Assembly (NCBI GenBank): GCA_035295125.1
Contig: DATGJP010000045.1
Coordinates: forward strand, 1-64,000
DNA: 64,000 nt
From: JAICMB01 sp035295125
GTDB lineage: Bacteria; Acidobacteriota; Terriglobia; Bryobacterales; Bryobacteraceae
Reading direction: 5' to 3'
The notes under the pieces are model-generated. The model had not been told where the DNA came from, searched no databases, and saw only the letters and a program-made list of their open reading frames with translations. The stretch's first letter is position 1, and each line of letters starts with the position of its first letter. This document shows, in pieces, positions 25,074 to 34,001 of this stretch. A program made the position numbers and the translations under genes.

Positions 25074-28000
25074 TTGCTCAAACGGGCAATTTTCCTGCTT
25101 TCACTGGTGTGCGCCGGAACCTTCGGCCAGTCGACCAGTTCACTCAGAGGCACAATCAAGGATAAGTCGGGAGCAGCTATCGCCGACAGTATCGTCACGC
25201 TAACGGACGCATCCACGGGGACGTCGCGTAAAGTGCTTGCTGACACCAGCGGCATCTATCAGATCGCTCAAGTACCGCCCGGCAAATACACACTGAGGGT
25301 TGAAAAATCCGGATTTGCCACGCTCACAAAAACCGAAGTCACGCTGGAAGTCAATGTGCCCGCGACAGTAGATTGTGTGCTGGAAATCGGCTCGGTAGAA
25401 ACAACGATAAACGTGGAGGCCACGGCCACCCAGATCAACACCGTCGACGCAACAGTCGGCAACGCCTTTCAAGAGAAGCAAGTGCAGGAGCTTCCCTTGC
25501 AGACGCGAAATGTAGTGGAGCTGCTGAGCATTCAGCCTGGCGTCACGCAGACCGGCGAAGTGCTTGGCGCGCGCCGCGACCAGAACAATGTCACGCTCGA
25601 CGGAGTAGACGTCAATAACAATCAGACCTCGGGCATCACGAACGCGCTCATCAACGGATCGCAGCAGGGAAGCACCGGAAACACGCCCGGATTCAACGCC
25701 GCGCTCCCTGTTCCGCTGGATTCCGTAGAGGAGTTCCGCGTCACCGTGGCTGGGCAGACGGCCGACGCGGGACGTTCTTCCGGCGGGCAAGTGACACTGG
25801 TCACCAGAAGCGGATCGAATACGATTCACGGAACGCTGTACGAGTACAACAGAAACACCCTTCTCGCCGCCAACGACTTCTTCAATAACCAGGCGGGCAT
25901 CCCGCGCTCTCCGCTCGTTCGCAACCAGTTCGGCGCTTCTTTGGGAGGACCGATCAAAAAAGATCGCCTGTTCCTTTTCGCGAATTGGGAGCGCCGTATC
26001 GATGCCAGTTCCACGCCGGAAACCGCAAGCGTCCCGAGCGCGACTCTGCGTCAGGGCATCCTGCAGGCGGCCCTGAGCAATGGCACAGTACAAACACTAA
26101 CTCCGGCCGACGTCAAGGCGATTGACCCCCTGAACATTGGATTCAACCAGGCGATGAAGAACTATATGAGCTCGCTTCCGTTGGGGAACGATCCGTCGCT
26201 GGGGCTCGATCAGAATCTGAATTTCGACGGTTTGCGGTTCAACGCACCGCTGGATCTCGATCAGACAGCTTACGTCGCCAAACTGGATTACAACATCGAC
26301 CAGTCAGGAAAACACAAGCTCTCCATCCGCGGCACCCTGAACGGCGCCTCTCAGGATCTCACCGCGGCGGCGCTGCCCGGCGGGTCGCCGGCTCAGGTTT
26401 TATTAGATAACAGCAAAGGCCTGGCGGCAAACTATACCTGGATTATTGCGCCGAACCTGATCAACTCGGCGAGATACGGCATCACGCGGCTCGGATTGAA
26501 CGAGTCAGGCACGCTGGGCACGGCATTGTCGTTCCAGGCCATCACATCGCCGCAGGATTTCCGCGTGCGGCCATCGATTCAGATTATGCCGACCTCCACC
26601 GTCGGCGACGATCTCACCTGGATCAAGGGGAAACACACCATCACCACTGGCGCGAACCTGCGGTTCATTCGCAACACCCATACCAACTTCATCAATTCAT
26701 TCCCAGCCTATTCGTTCACTCGGAACACGCTGGGTGGGCTCGGAGGCGATGCTACAACGGACGTAACGAATTACGTCAATCAATTATTGGGAACCAGCGG
26801 CCTCAAGTTGACACAGGCCACGGCTGTGCAGGACGGGCTCGGCGACCTGCTGGGCTTGCTCAACCAATACGGGGCAACCTACCAATACACCAAGAGCGGT
26901 TCCGTCCTTCCGTTTGGGACACCTGCGACGCGTGAGTACGCCGTCAACGATTATGAGGCGTACGTGATGGATAGCTGGCGAGTGAAAAGGAATCTGACCA
27001 TCACCGCTGGAGTACGTTACAGCAATGCCAGTACGCCGTGGGAAGTGAATGGCACCGAGGTGGTAACTACCATTCCGCTGCAGCAATATTTCGCGGAGCG
27101 CGTGGCCGCAATGAACGCGGGCATTCCGAACAATCAGATCAAGGACGCGGCGCTGACTTACACACTGGGTGGCTCGGCGAACGGAAAGTCCGGATGGTAT
27201 AACCGGGCCAATCTGAACTTCGGCCCGCGAGCGTCGATCGCGTACGCTCCTGACGACACGGATAACTGGTTTAAGAAACTGCTCGGGAAGGGAAGTGTGA
27301 TTCGCGGAGGTTACGCCTTGCTGTATGACCAATACGGCGCGGACATGATCTTCAACATCGACCAGAGCGGATCGCCGGGTCTTGCGAGCACCGTCACGCA
27401 GCCGGTGAATACCGACTTCACAACGTCCGCACGTTATGGAGGCACTTTGCCGGCGTTGCCGGCGGCTGCGCCGGGTGGGTTCCCATTCACGCCGCCCACG
27501 ATCACGGGCGGATTCGACGAGGGGGTCGGTGTGGTGTCGAATCTCAAGGCGCCGTATTCATCGGTGTTGAACCTGAATTACACGCGGCCGTTGCCGTCCA
27601 AAATGATCCTCGAAGTGGGGTACGCGGGGCGGTTCTACCGCCGGGGACTCGTGCAACAGGATTTCGATCAGCCCCTTACCAATTTCCTGGATACCAAGTC
27701 CAATACGACATGGGCGCAGGCTGTTGCGGTGCTGCACCAGGATTTTCTTTCCGCCGGCCAGAATTATGGTCCAGTCGCCCCGGTGCCGTTTATCGAGAAT
27801 ATGTTTCCTGGCGCCAAAAATGCTTTTGTGCCTGGCAGCGCGACTCAGAACTACTATTACGGTTGGGCAGTGATCAACGGTCTGAGTGACGAGGACAATC
27901 TCAATCTCATGGATCGCCAACGCATCTCCGGGACTAACAAATGCTACACCGTCACTGGATGCAACACTTTCTACCCGTTGCAGGCGGCGGGCCTGCCTAC

Positions 28001-28772
28001 CTGGACGAACGCGGCGTACTCGGATTTTAATGCCATGACCGTCACACTGCGGCGTGCGCTTGCGAACGGGTTCTCTTTCGACTTCAACTACACCTGGTCG
28101 CACTCGATCGATAACTCTTCGGGTGCGGAAGCGGGCGCCGGAACTAGCGGCGCAGTCCTGCAGGATGCCTTCAATGTGAACGCCTTCCGCGGTTCGTCCG
28201 ACTTCGACCAGCGGCACAATATCACCGCCGATGCGCTGTATGAATTGCCATTCGGCAGGAACCGGACGTTCGCCCGCAACGCGAACAAGTTTGTCGATGC
28301 GATCATCGGGGGCTGGCAGGTTTCCACGATTTTCCGGTACCACTCCGGACTGCCGTCGACCATCTCAGCGGGGGGCGTCTATCCCACGAATTACGAGATC
28401 AGCGCCCTGGTCAACCTGCTTCCCGGCGCAACGAATCAATTCGGCAGATTCATCGACAACAATGGAGTCCCGAGTCTGTTCGCAAACACCTCGGCAGCCA
28501 ATAACTATTTCCAACAGTCGGGTGGCTCAACCGGAACCCGAGCTATCATTCGGCTCCCGGGAGTTACGAATATCGATATCTCGCTCATGAAGACTTTCGC
28601 GCTTCCCTGGGAAGGGCATAAGCTTTCGTTGCGCGGCGAGGCCTTCAATGCATTCAACAACGTGAATCTCTACAACCCGATTCTGGATGTCTACAACACC
28701 GGCCAATTTGGGGAGTTCCAGAACGCCTTGCCGGCGCGCGTCATGCAATTGAGCATGCGGTATACTTTCTAA
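25074..28772 (+). CDS. Oar-like TonB-dependent outer-membrane receptor
   Basis: 1232 aa; TTG start set by AAGGAGGGG 7 nt upstream and by the signal peptide MLKRAIFLLSLVCAGTFGQ. Order: carboxypeptidase-regulatory domain (SSLRGTIKDKSGAAIADSIV, about 22-105), plug (QVQELPLQTRNVVELLSIQP; GARRDQNNVTLDGVDVNNNQ), and a long barrel (DSWRVKRNLTITAGVRYSNA) ending MQLSMRYTF with the terminal Phe needed for barrel insertion. It is a close relative of the receptor at 41236-44994. Two secreted propeller genes follow after 5 and 10 bp and may form its operon. Ligand unknown. Confidence 0.92.
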   Translation: MLKRAIFLLSLVCAGTFGQSTSSLRGTIKDKSGAAIADSIVTLTDASTGTSRKVLADTSGIYQIAQVPPGKYTLRVEKSGFATLTKTEVTLEVNVPATVDCVLEIGSVETTINVEATATQINTVDATVGNAFQEKQVQELPLQTRNVVELLSIQPGVTQTGEVLGARRDQNNVTLDGVDVNNNQTSGITNALINGSQQGSTGNTPGFNAALPVPLDSVEEFRVTVAGQTADAGRSSGGQVTLVTRSGSNTIHGTLYEYNRNTLLAANDFFNNQAGIPRSPLVRNQFGASLGGPIKKDRLFLFANWERRIDASSTPETASVPSATLRQGILQAALSNGTVQTLTPADVKAIDPLNIGFNQAMKNYMSSLPLGNDPSLGLDQNLNFDGLRFNAPLDLDQTAYVAKLDYNIDQSGKHKLSIRGTLNGASQDLTAAALPGGSPAQVLLDNSKGLAANYTWIIAPNLINSARYGITRLGLNESGTLGTALSFQAITSPQDFRVRPSIQIMPTSTVGDDLTWIKGKHTITTGANLRFIRNTHTNFINSFPAYSFTRNTLGGLGGDATTDVTNYVNQLLGTSGLKLTQATAVQDGLGDLLGLLNQYGATYQYTKSGSVLPFGTPATREYAVNDYEAYVMDSWRVKRNLTITAGVRYSNASTPWEVNGTEVVTTIPLQQYFAERVAAMNAGIPNNQIKDAALTYTLGGSANGKSGWYNRANLNFGPRASIAYAPDDTDNWFKKLLGKGSVIRGGYALLYDQYGADMIFNIDQSGSPGLASTVTQPVNTDFTTSARYGGTLPALPAAAPGGFPFTPPTITGGFDEGVGVVSNLKAPYSSVLNLNYTRPLPSKMILEVGYAGRFYRRGLVQQDFDQPLTNFLDTKSNTTWAQAVAVLHQDFLSAGQNYGPVAPVPFIENMFPGAKNAFVPGSATQNYYYGWAVINGLSDEDNLNLMDRQRISGTNKCYTVTGCNTFYPLQAAGLPTWTNAAYSDFNAMTVTLRRALANGFSFDFNYTWSHSIDNSSGAEAGAGTSGAVLQDAFNVNAFRGSSDFDQRHNITADALYELPFGRNRTFARNANKFVDAIIGGWQVSTIFRYHSGLPSTISAGGVYPTNYEISALVNLLPGATNQFGRFIDNNGVPSLFANTSAANNYFQQSGGSTGTRAIIRLPGVTNIDISLMKTFALPWEGHKLSLRGEAFNAFNNVNLYNPILDVYNTGQFGEFQNALPARVMQLSMRYTF

Positions 28773-28777
28773 CGTCT

Positions 28778-29797
28778 GTGGCGGGAGTAGCTTCACAAAA
28801 TCGCGGCCAACGCGCCTGCGCCACCTTTCTGGTTCTGCTTTCGATTGCATCGGCCAATGACCGGTCCACCAAACCGGTTCACGAGAAGATTGGAATCAAA
28901 ACGCCAGGCGTGCAGATTCCATTCGCACGCCTCAAGGCGGAGGCTGAATTCGAGACGCCCGCCAAGCCTGAATGGATCTTCTTTTCCGGCGCGGTGTTCG
29001 TGCCCAGGAAGGACGCGATTGACAGAATCGACGTCAAGACAAACGCGAAGGCAGCAGATCCGATCGGCGGCTTGCCCAACCCCTGCGGCGGCATGACCTC
29101 CGCGTTCGGCAGTTTGTGGGCGCCTGTCTGCGGCGCCGCTTCCTTGTCCCGCATAGACGCCAAAACTTACAAAGTCACGAAGACGATTCCGACGGGAGCC
29201 GCTGGCGTTCAAGGTGTTATCGCCTCTACGGCCGATAGCGTCTGGCTCCTGACCGACGACAAGACCACGCTCGCCCGTTTCGATCCCGACCAGGACATGG
29301 TGGTCGGCGAGATCCGGGTCCCGGCGGGATGCCGTAGCCTCACGTCCGGGCTGACCGCGCTGTGGTTGGCCTGTCCATCGGAGAACAAGGTTCTTCGCAT
29401 CAACCCCGCGACTAATCTTGTCGAAAAATCGATCGAGGTTTCGGCTCAGCCGGAAGGGCTTACTATTGGCGAAGGTTCGGTCTGGGTTCTGTGCCGAAAA
29501 GACGGGAAGATCGATCGCATAGACCCCAAAACGAACAAGGTTTCGAAGACCATTGATCTCGCGGTGCCCAATGCCGAGGGTGCCATCGCGTTCGGTGATG
29601 GGTTCGTTTGGGTGACTCAGACCGGCTTTCCCCTCACCCGAATCGATGTTGCGTCCGAACACGTGATGCAGCAATTCTACGGCGAGGGCGGCGGCGCCAT
29701 CGCGACATCGCCGGGAGCAATCTGGCTGTCGAACACCAAGGCTGGCACGGTTTGGCGCATCGACCCCAAGCGCGTTCTCGCCACCATTCCGGAATAG
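28778..29797 (+). CDS. Secreted YVTN/Vgb-like beta-propeller protein (copy 1)
   Basis: 339 aa from a GTG only 5 bp after the receptor stop; no strong ribosome-binding site is seen, so translation may depend on the receptor. A hydrophobic segment (CATFLVLLSIASA) acts as signal peptide. The body is a run of propeller blades of the type GSVWVLCRKDGKIDRIDPKT, with conserved VW and RIDPKT strands, as in streptogramin lyase/YncE-like proteins, but without catalytic residues that I can assign. It shares a KTPGV-type N-terminal motif with the next gene and is its paralogue. Likely periplasmic or surface binding protein of the receptor operon. Confidence 0.8.
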   Translation: MAGVASQNRGQRACATFLVLLSIASANDRSTKPVHEKIGIKTPGVQIPFARLKAEAEFETPAKPEWIFFSGAVFVPRKDAIDRIDVKTNAKAADPIGGLPNPCGGMTSAFGSLWAPVCGAASLSRIDAKTYKVTKTIPTGAAGVQGVIASTADSVWLLTDDKTTLARFDPDQDMVVGEIRVPAGCRSLTSGLTALWLACPSENKVLRINPATNLVEKSIEVSAQPEGLTIGEGSVWVLCRKDGKIDRIDPKTNKVSKTIDLAVPNAEGAIAFGDGFVWVTQTGFPLTRIDVASEHVMQQFYGEGGGAIATSPGAIWLSNTKAGTVWRIDPKRVLATIPE

Positions 29798-29807
29798 GAG
29801 ACCCGCT

Positions 29808-30785
29808 ACGCAGAAGAGACTCTTAGTTGCCGCGTGCCTTTCCCTGGCGGTGGCGATGCAGGCCCAAAAGAAGCGGCCTCCTCGCCCCGGCGTCAGCACG
29901 CCCGGTGTGAAGCGCGAAGTCTCCAGCATTACGCCGGTGGCGGTGTTCGACATGGAAAGCGGAGCGCCGGATTGGATGGTGCTTACCGATGGCGCGGTGT
30001 GGGTTACCAACGGCCCACGCAACCTGGTTCACCGGCTGGACGCGAACACCAATAAGTTGGCGGCAAACATTACCGTGGGCAAGCGCCCGTGCTCGGGCCT
30101 GGCAGCGGGGTTCGGAAGCATCTGGGTGCCGAGTTGCGGGGACAAGACGATTTCCCGCGTGGATATCCATACCAACGCGGTGGCCGCGACTGTTCCCGTT
30201 GGTCCGGCTGAAAGCGAAGGCGGCATCGCCGCAAGCGACGACGCCATCTGGCTCGTGACCGATCCGCACGGCAAACTTTCACGCATCGATCCGAAAACCA
30301 ATGCTGTCGCGGCGATGGTGGACGTTCCCCCCGGCTCGGCAGGCTTGGTTTACGGCGATGGTGGGGTCTGGGTAACCACTCCGTCCACGAATCAGTTGAC
30401 CCGTGTCGACGCCAAGACGAACGAAGTCGAAACCATTACCGTCGGGCCGAAACCACGATTTGAAACTTTCGGCGCCGGGTCGGTTTGGACGCTCAATCAA
30501 GGCGACGGCACGATTTCGCGCGTCGACACTAAAACCCGAAAGCTTACGGCGACCATCGAGGTTGGAATCCCCGGCGACGGCGGCGAGATCGCCTTTGGGT
30601 CAGGCCATGTCTGGGCGACGGTGTTCCAGATTCCTATGTCCGAGATCGATCCGGCGACCAACACGGTCGTGCGGCAGTGGGTCGGCGATGGCGGCGACTC
30701 CATCCGCGTTGGACTTGACGCCATCTGGCTGACGAATCTGCGCGGCCATCTGGTCTTGCGAATTGACCCGAAACAACTTAAGTGA
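29808..30785 (+). CDS. Secreted YVTN/Vgb-like beta-propeller protein (copy 2), apparent ACG start
   Basis: About 325 aa. The frame is open upstream and reads TQKRLLVAACLSLAVAMQAQ, a perfect signal peptide, starting at ACG 29808, with AGGAG exactly 7 nt before it. The nearest ordinary start is GTG at 29850, which would remove most of the signal. I therefore place the start at ACG (an ATG with one changed base, or a rare start). The rest consists of propeller blades (GAVWVTNGPRNLVHRLDANT, GSIWVPSCGDKTISRVDIHT). It is a paralogue of the preceding gene, 10 bp downstream in the same operon; function unknown. Confidence 0.75.
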   Translation, partial: TQKRLLVAACLSLAVAMQAQKKRPPRPGVSTPGVKREVSSITPVAVFDMESGAPDWMVLTDGAVWVTNGPRNLVHRLDANTNKLAANITVGKRPCSGLAAGFGSIWVPSCGDKTISRVDIHTNAVAATVPVGPAESEGGIAASDDAIWLVTDPHGKLSRIDPKTNAVAAMVDVPPGSAGLVYGDGGVWVTTPSTNQLTRVDAKTNEVETITVGPKPRFETFGAGSVWTLNQGDGTISRVDTKTRKLTATIEVGIPGDGGEIAFGSGHVWATVFQIPMSEIDPATNTVVRQWVGDGGDSIRVGLDAIWLTNLRGHLVLRIDPKQLK

Positions 30786-30906
30786 TAACTTACATAAAGT
30801 AGTATCGCGATCGTGCGTCATGTGGATGCACCCTTCGGCGCGGCCCTCGGATTGGCCTTTCCGCTTCGTAGGCGTTCTCTTGATACAACATTAGAACAAG
30901 GGAATC

Positions 30907-33900
30907 ATGCGCTCGCTAAAGCTTCTGCTTCTATTCCCGGTGCTCGCCACAGTTTTTTCGCTAACCGCGGAAACGGTGAATGAGGGCACGCCGGAATTCT
31001 TTGAGAACAAAATCCGGCCGATTCTCGCCAACAACTGTTTCGGTTGCCACACGAACTCGCAACTCGGCGGCCTTCGTCTCGACACCTTAGACGGGATGAA
31101 AAAAGGCGGGAAGCGCGGTCCGGCGATCGTTCCAGGCGACCCGGACAGCAGCCTGCTTATCAAAGCCGTCCGGCAAACCGACGCGGCCTTGAAGATGCCT
31201 TACGGCAGCAAACTCAAGGCGTCGGAGATCGCTGACCTGGAAGCGTGGGTCAAGGCCGGCGCAATTTGGCCCGCCAGCACGGTCTCCGCCGTGACGTCGA
31301 GCAAAGACGGGAAGTACGTAATTTCACCGGAGCGCCGCAACTTTTGGTCGTTCCTGCCGCTGAAGAATCCTGCAGTGCCCGCTGTGAAAGACACGAAGTG
31401 GCCGAAAACGGATATCGACCGTTTTGTTCTGGCCCGGATGGAACAGGAAGGGATCAAGCCGGTCGCCCCGGCCACCAAGCACGATCTGATACGCCGCGCG
31501 TCACTCGATCTCACCGGTCTGCTGCCTACGACGGAAGAAGAGGCAGCGTTTGAGAACGATAATTCACCAAGCGCCTTCGCCAAGGTGGTTGACCGGCTTC
31601 TGGCGTCCCCCCATTACGGCGAGCGTTGGGGCCGCCTCTGGCTCGACGTGGCGCGCTATGGTGAGGACGATTACCGCAGCCTGAATCCGAATCCTCGCGG
31701 CTACCGCCCCTACCCGAATGCCTGGGCGTATCGCGACTGGGTGATTCGCGCCTTGAATGACGATCTTCCCTACGACCAGTTTGTGAAGGCCCAACTGGCC
31801 GGTGACCTGATGGGCCCCAAAGTCCGGTACAAGATGCTCGCCGCTACCGGTTTCCTGGGCCTCGGACCCTGGTATTACGACAACGGCTCGAACGAGGTCA
31901 CTCGTGCCGACGAGCGTCACGACCGCGTGGACGCGGTTACGCGCGGCTTTCTCGGTTTGACCGTGCAATGCGCGCGCTGCCACGACCACAAGTACGATCC
32001 GATTCCCCAGACCGATTACTACGGTCTCGCCGGCGTGTTCTTCAACACCGTTTATGAGGAGTACCCGCAGGCGCCGAAGAAGGTCGTCGATGAGTTCAAG
32101 AAGACCGAGGATGAAATCGACGAGAAGGAGCGAATCCTTCAGGATCTTCAGAAGGATTTGAGGGGTGAGCTCGCGCGTTCGCTTTCGCTGCAGACCTCGA
32201 ATTATCTGATGGGTGTTTGGGAGGTTACCGGCAAGCAGAAGAAAGACATCCCGCTCGTAGTGAACGATCGGCGGCTGGACTACGAACTGCTCGAACGATG
32301 GATCAAGTACATGGCGAAGCCCACCGTCCGATACCACAACAAGGACGCGTGGCAGGCCCTGATGAAAAAGGGCGGCGGCACAAAAGCTGAAGCTCAGAAA
32401 CTCGCCGACAAGTTGCAGCAGGAGATCGTTGACGTCACCGTGGCCAGTGACTCGATTGAAGTAGAGAATCGCGTCATCATGGACAAGGACGTCGACGGTA
32501 CCAAGCCCAAAAAGCAAACCGACAAGCCAAGCAATTTTGTCTCAAACAAAGACTTCAATCCCGGAGCACTGCTGCGGCTGAAGAGCCTCCCCGACGACCA
32601 GACTGCTTTCTGGACGGAGATCTTCATTCGCGAGATCAAGGACAATGAAGACCCCAACGACATGGTGGAGATGGACCCGCGGAAAATGACGCCCGGGGTC
32701 CTGATGTTCCGAGGTTGGGGCCTGGAAAGCCGCATCGGACCGGAGTCACAGGCGCGTTTGAAGTCGCTCCAGGACGACATCGCTGCGCTGAAGAAGAAAA
32801 TCGATCCGTACTATCCCTTCATTCATGGCGTGAAGGATTCCACGAAACCGGTCAACATTCAGTTGGCGATCCGGGGAAATCCGGAAACCCTCGGCGCCGA
32901 GGTTCCACGTCACTTCCTGAGCATCTTCTCGGAATCCGATCCCATTCCGCTCGATCAGGGAAGCGGACGTTTGCAACTCGCGGAGTTGATCGTCAAACAG
33001 CCGATCGCCATGCGTGTCATCGTCAATCGCGTCTGGAAAGGCGATTTCGGCGCTGGTATTGTCGACACGCCCAGCAACTTCGGTTTTGGCGGTGAGCGTC
33101 CAACCGATCCCGAACTGCTCGAATACCTGGCGAGCGATTTCGTGAAGAATGGGATGTCGATCAAGAAGCTGCAGCGCGAGATTATGCTGAGCGCCGTCTA
33201 CCAGCTCTCCACCGCCGACGACGAAAGCGCTTCGGAGAAGGATTCAGGCGATCGCCTCTATTGGCGTGCCAGCCGCAAGCGAATGGATGCGGAAGAGCTG
33301 CGCGATTCGATTCTCCAGGTGGCCGGAGATCTGGATGGCTCAATCGGAGGGCCTTCCAAGGACCTCACGCCCGACTTCCATCGCCGCACGGTCTATGGCC
33401 GCGTCAGCCGTTACAAGCTCGACGCCTACCTCCAGTTATTCGATTTTCCGCCGCCAAACATGAGCGCCGAGAAACGGTTCACGACTACGGTTCCTTTGCA
33501 GCGGCTGTTCCTGATGAACAGCGATTTCGTGCAACTGGAGGCGGAAGCGCTCTACAAACGGGCTGCGGCGGAAGCTGATAACCGCGCGCGCATTCGCAAG
33601 CTCTACAGTCTCGTGTACGGCCGCGATCCGAAGGAGTCTGAGATCCAGGCCGGGCTGGAGTATCTCAAGACCGAGCCTCTGAAGGAGTACGAAGAAAGCA
33701 AGGTTCGGGCGAAGGAGAAGGAAAAAGAAAAAGAGAAAGATAAAGATAAAGCCAAGGAGCATGGAGAAGAGGAAGTGGTGGACGCCTCGGCCGAAACTTC
33801 CGCGGGCGCGGATGGCGCGGAAATGCCCGCCAATCCGAACGCCGACATGGGAATGGGCATGATGGCCGGCGTTCCCGGCGTGCGGCGCGGACCAGCGAAG

Positions 33901-33987
33901 CCATCCGAAATCAAGTACGACCCGACGGTGTGGGGCCGCTATGCCAAGCTGCTGCTTAGCTCCACGGAGTTTCTGTTCGTCAATTAA
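30907..33987 (+). CDS. PSD1-type protein: cytochrome-c-like domain plus DUF1549 and DUF1553
   Basis: 1026 aa. Signal peptide about 1-20. A planctomycete-type cytochrome C domain follows (residues 25-115) with one haem-binding motif, CFGCH. DUF1549 comes next (WPKTDIDRFVLARMEQEGIK, LDVARYGEDD, CARCHDHKYDPIPQTDYYGL, the last holding a second CxxCH), then a mixed linker and DUF1553 (RMDAEELRDSILQVAGDLDG, FTTTVPLQRLFLMNSDFV). A low-complexity Lys/Glu tract (KEKEKEKEKDKDKAKE, about residues 938-955) precedes the end. Role in cells is unknown; the family is usually paired with DUF1501 genes, as here, 14 bp upstream of its partner. Confidence 0.92.
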   Translation: MRSLKLLLLFPVLATVFSLTAETVNEGTPEFFENKIRPILANNCFGCHTNSQLGGLRLDTLDGMKKGGKRGPAIVPGDPDSSLLIKAVRQTDAALKMPYGSKLKASEIADLEAWVKAGAIWPASTVSAVTSSKDGKYVISPERRNFWSFLPLKNPAVPAVKDTKWPKTDIDRFVLARMEQEGIKPVAPATKHDLIRRASLDLTGLLPTTEEEAAFENDNSPSAFAKVVDRLLASPHYGERWGRLWLDVARYGEDDYRSLNPNPRGYRPYPNAWAYRDWVIRALNDDLPYDQFVKAQLAGDLMGPKVRYKMLAATGFLGLGPWYYDNGSNEVTRADERHDRVDAVTRGFLGLTVQCARCHDHKYDPIPQTDYYGLAGVFFNTVYEEYPQAPKKVVDEFKKTEDEIDEKERILQDLQKDLRGELARSLSLQTSNYLMGVWEVTGKQKKDIPLVVNDRRLDYELLERWIKYMAKPTVRYHNKDAWQALMKKGGGTKAEAQKLADKLQQEIVDVTVASDSIEVENRVIMDKDVDGTKPKKQTDKPSNFVSNKDFNPGALLRLKSLPDDQTAFWTEIFIREIKDNEDPNDMVEMDPRKMTPGVLMFRGWGLESRIGPESQARLKSLQDDIAALKKKIDPYYPFIHGVKDSTKPVNIQLAIRGNPETLGAEVPRHFLSIFSESDPIPLDQGSGRLQLAELIVKQPIAMRVIVNRVWKGDFGAGIVDTPSNFGFGGERPTDPELLEYLASDFVKNGMSIKKLQREIMLSAVYQLSTADDESASEKDSGDRLYWRASRKRMDAEELRDSILQVAGDLDGSIGGPSKDLTPDFHRRTVYGRVSRYKLDAYLQLFDFPPPNMSAEKRFTTTVPLQRLFLMNSDFVQLEAEALYKRAAAEADNRARIRKLYSLVYGRDPKESEIQAGLEYLKTEPLKEYEESKVRAKEKEKEKEKDKDKAKEHGEEEVVDASAETSAGADGAEMPANPNADMGMGMMAGVPGVRRGPAKPSEIKYDPTVWGRYAKLLLSSTEFLFVN

Positions 33988-34001
33988 CGGAGCCCAATCC
34001 T

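Noticed and set aside
28793..30022. 409-codon open frame opposite the two propeller genes
   Set aside because: It crosses two well supported genes and their junction and shows only low-complexity, Arg-rich sequence.
31564..32517. 317-codon open frame opposite the PSD1 gene
   Set aside because: Val/Leu/Gly-rich shadow with no domain or signal peptide.
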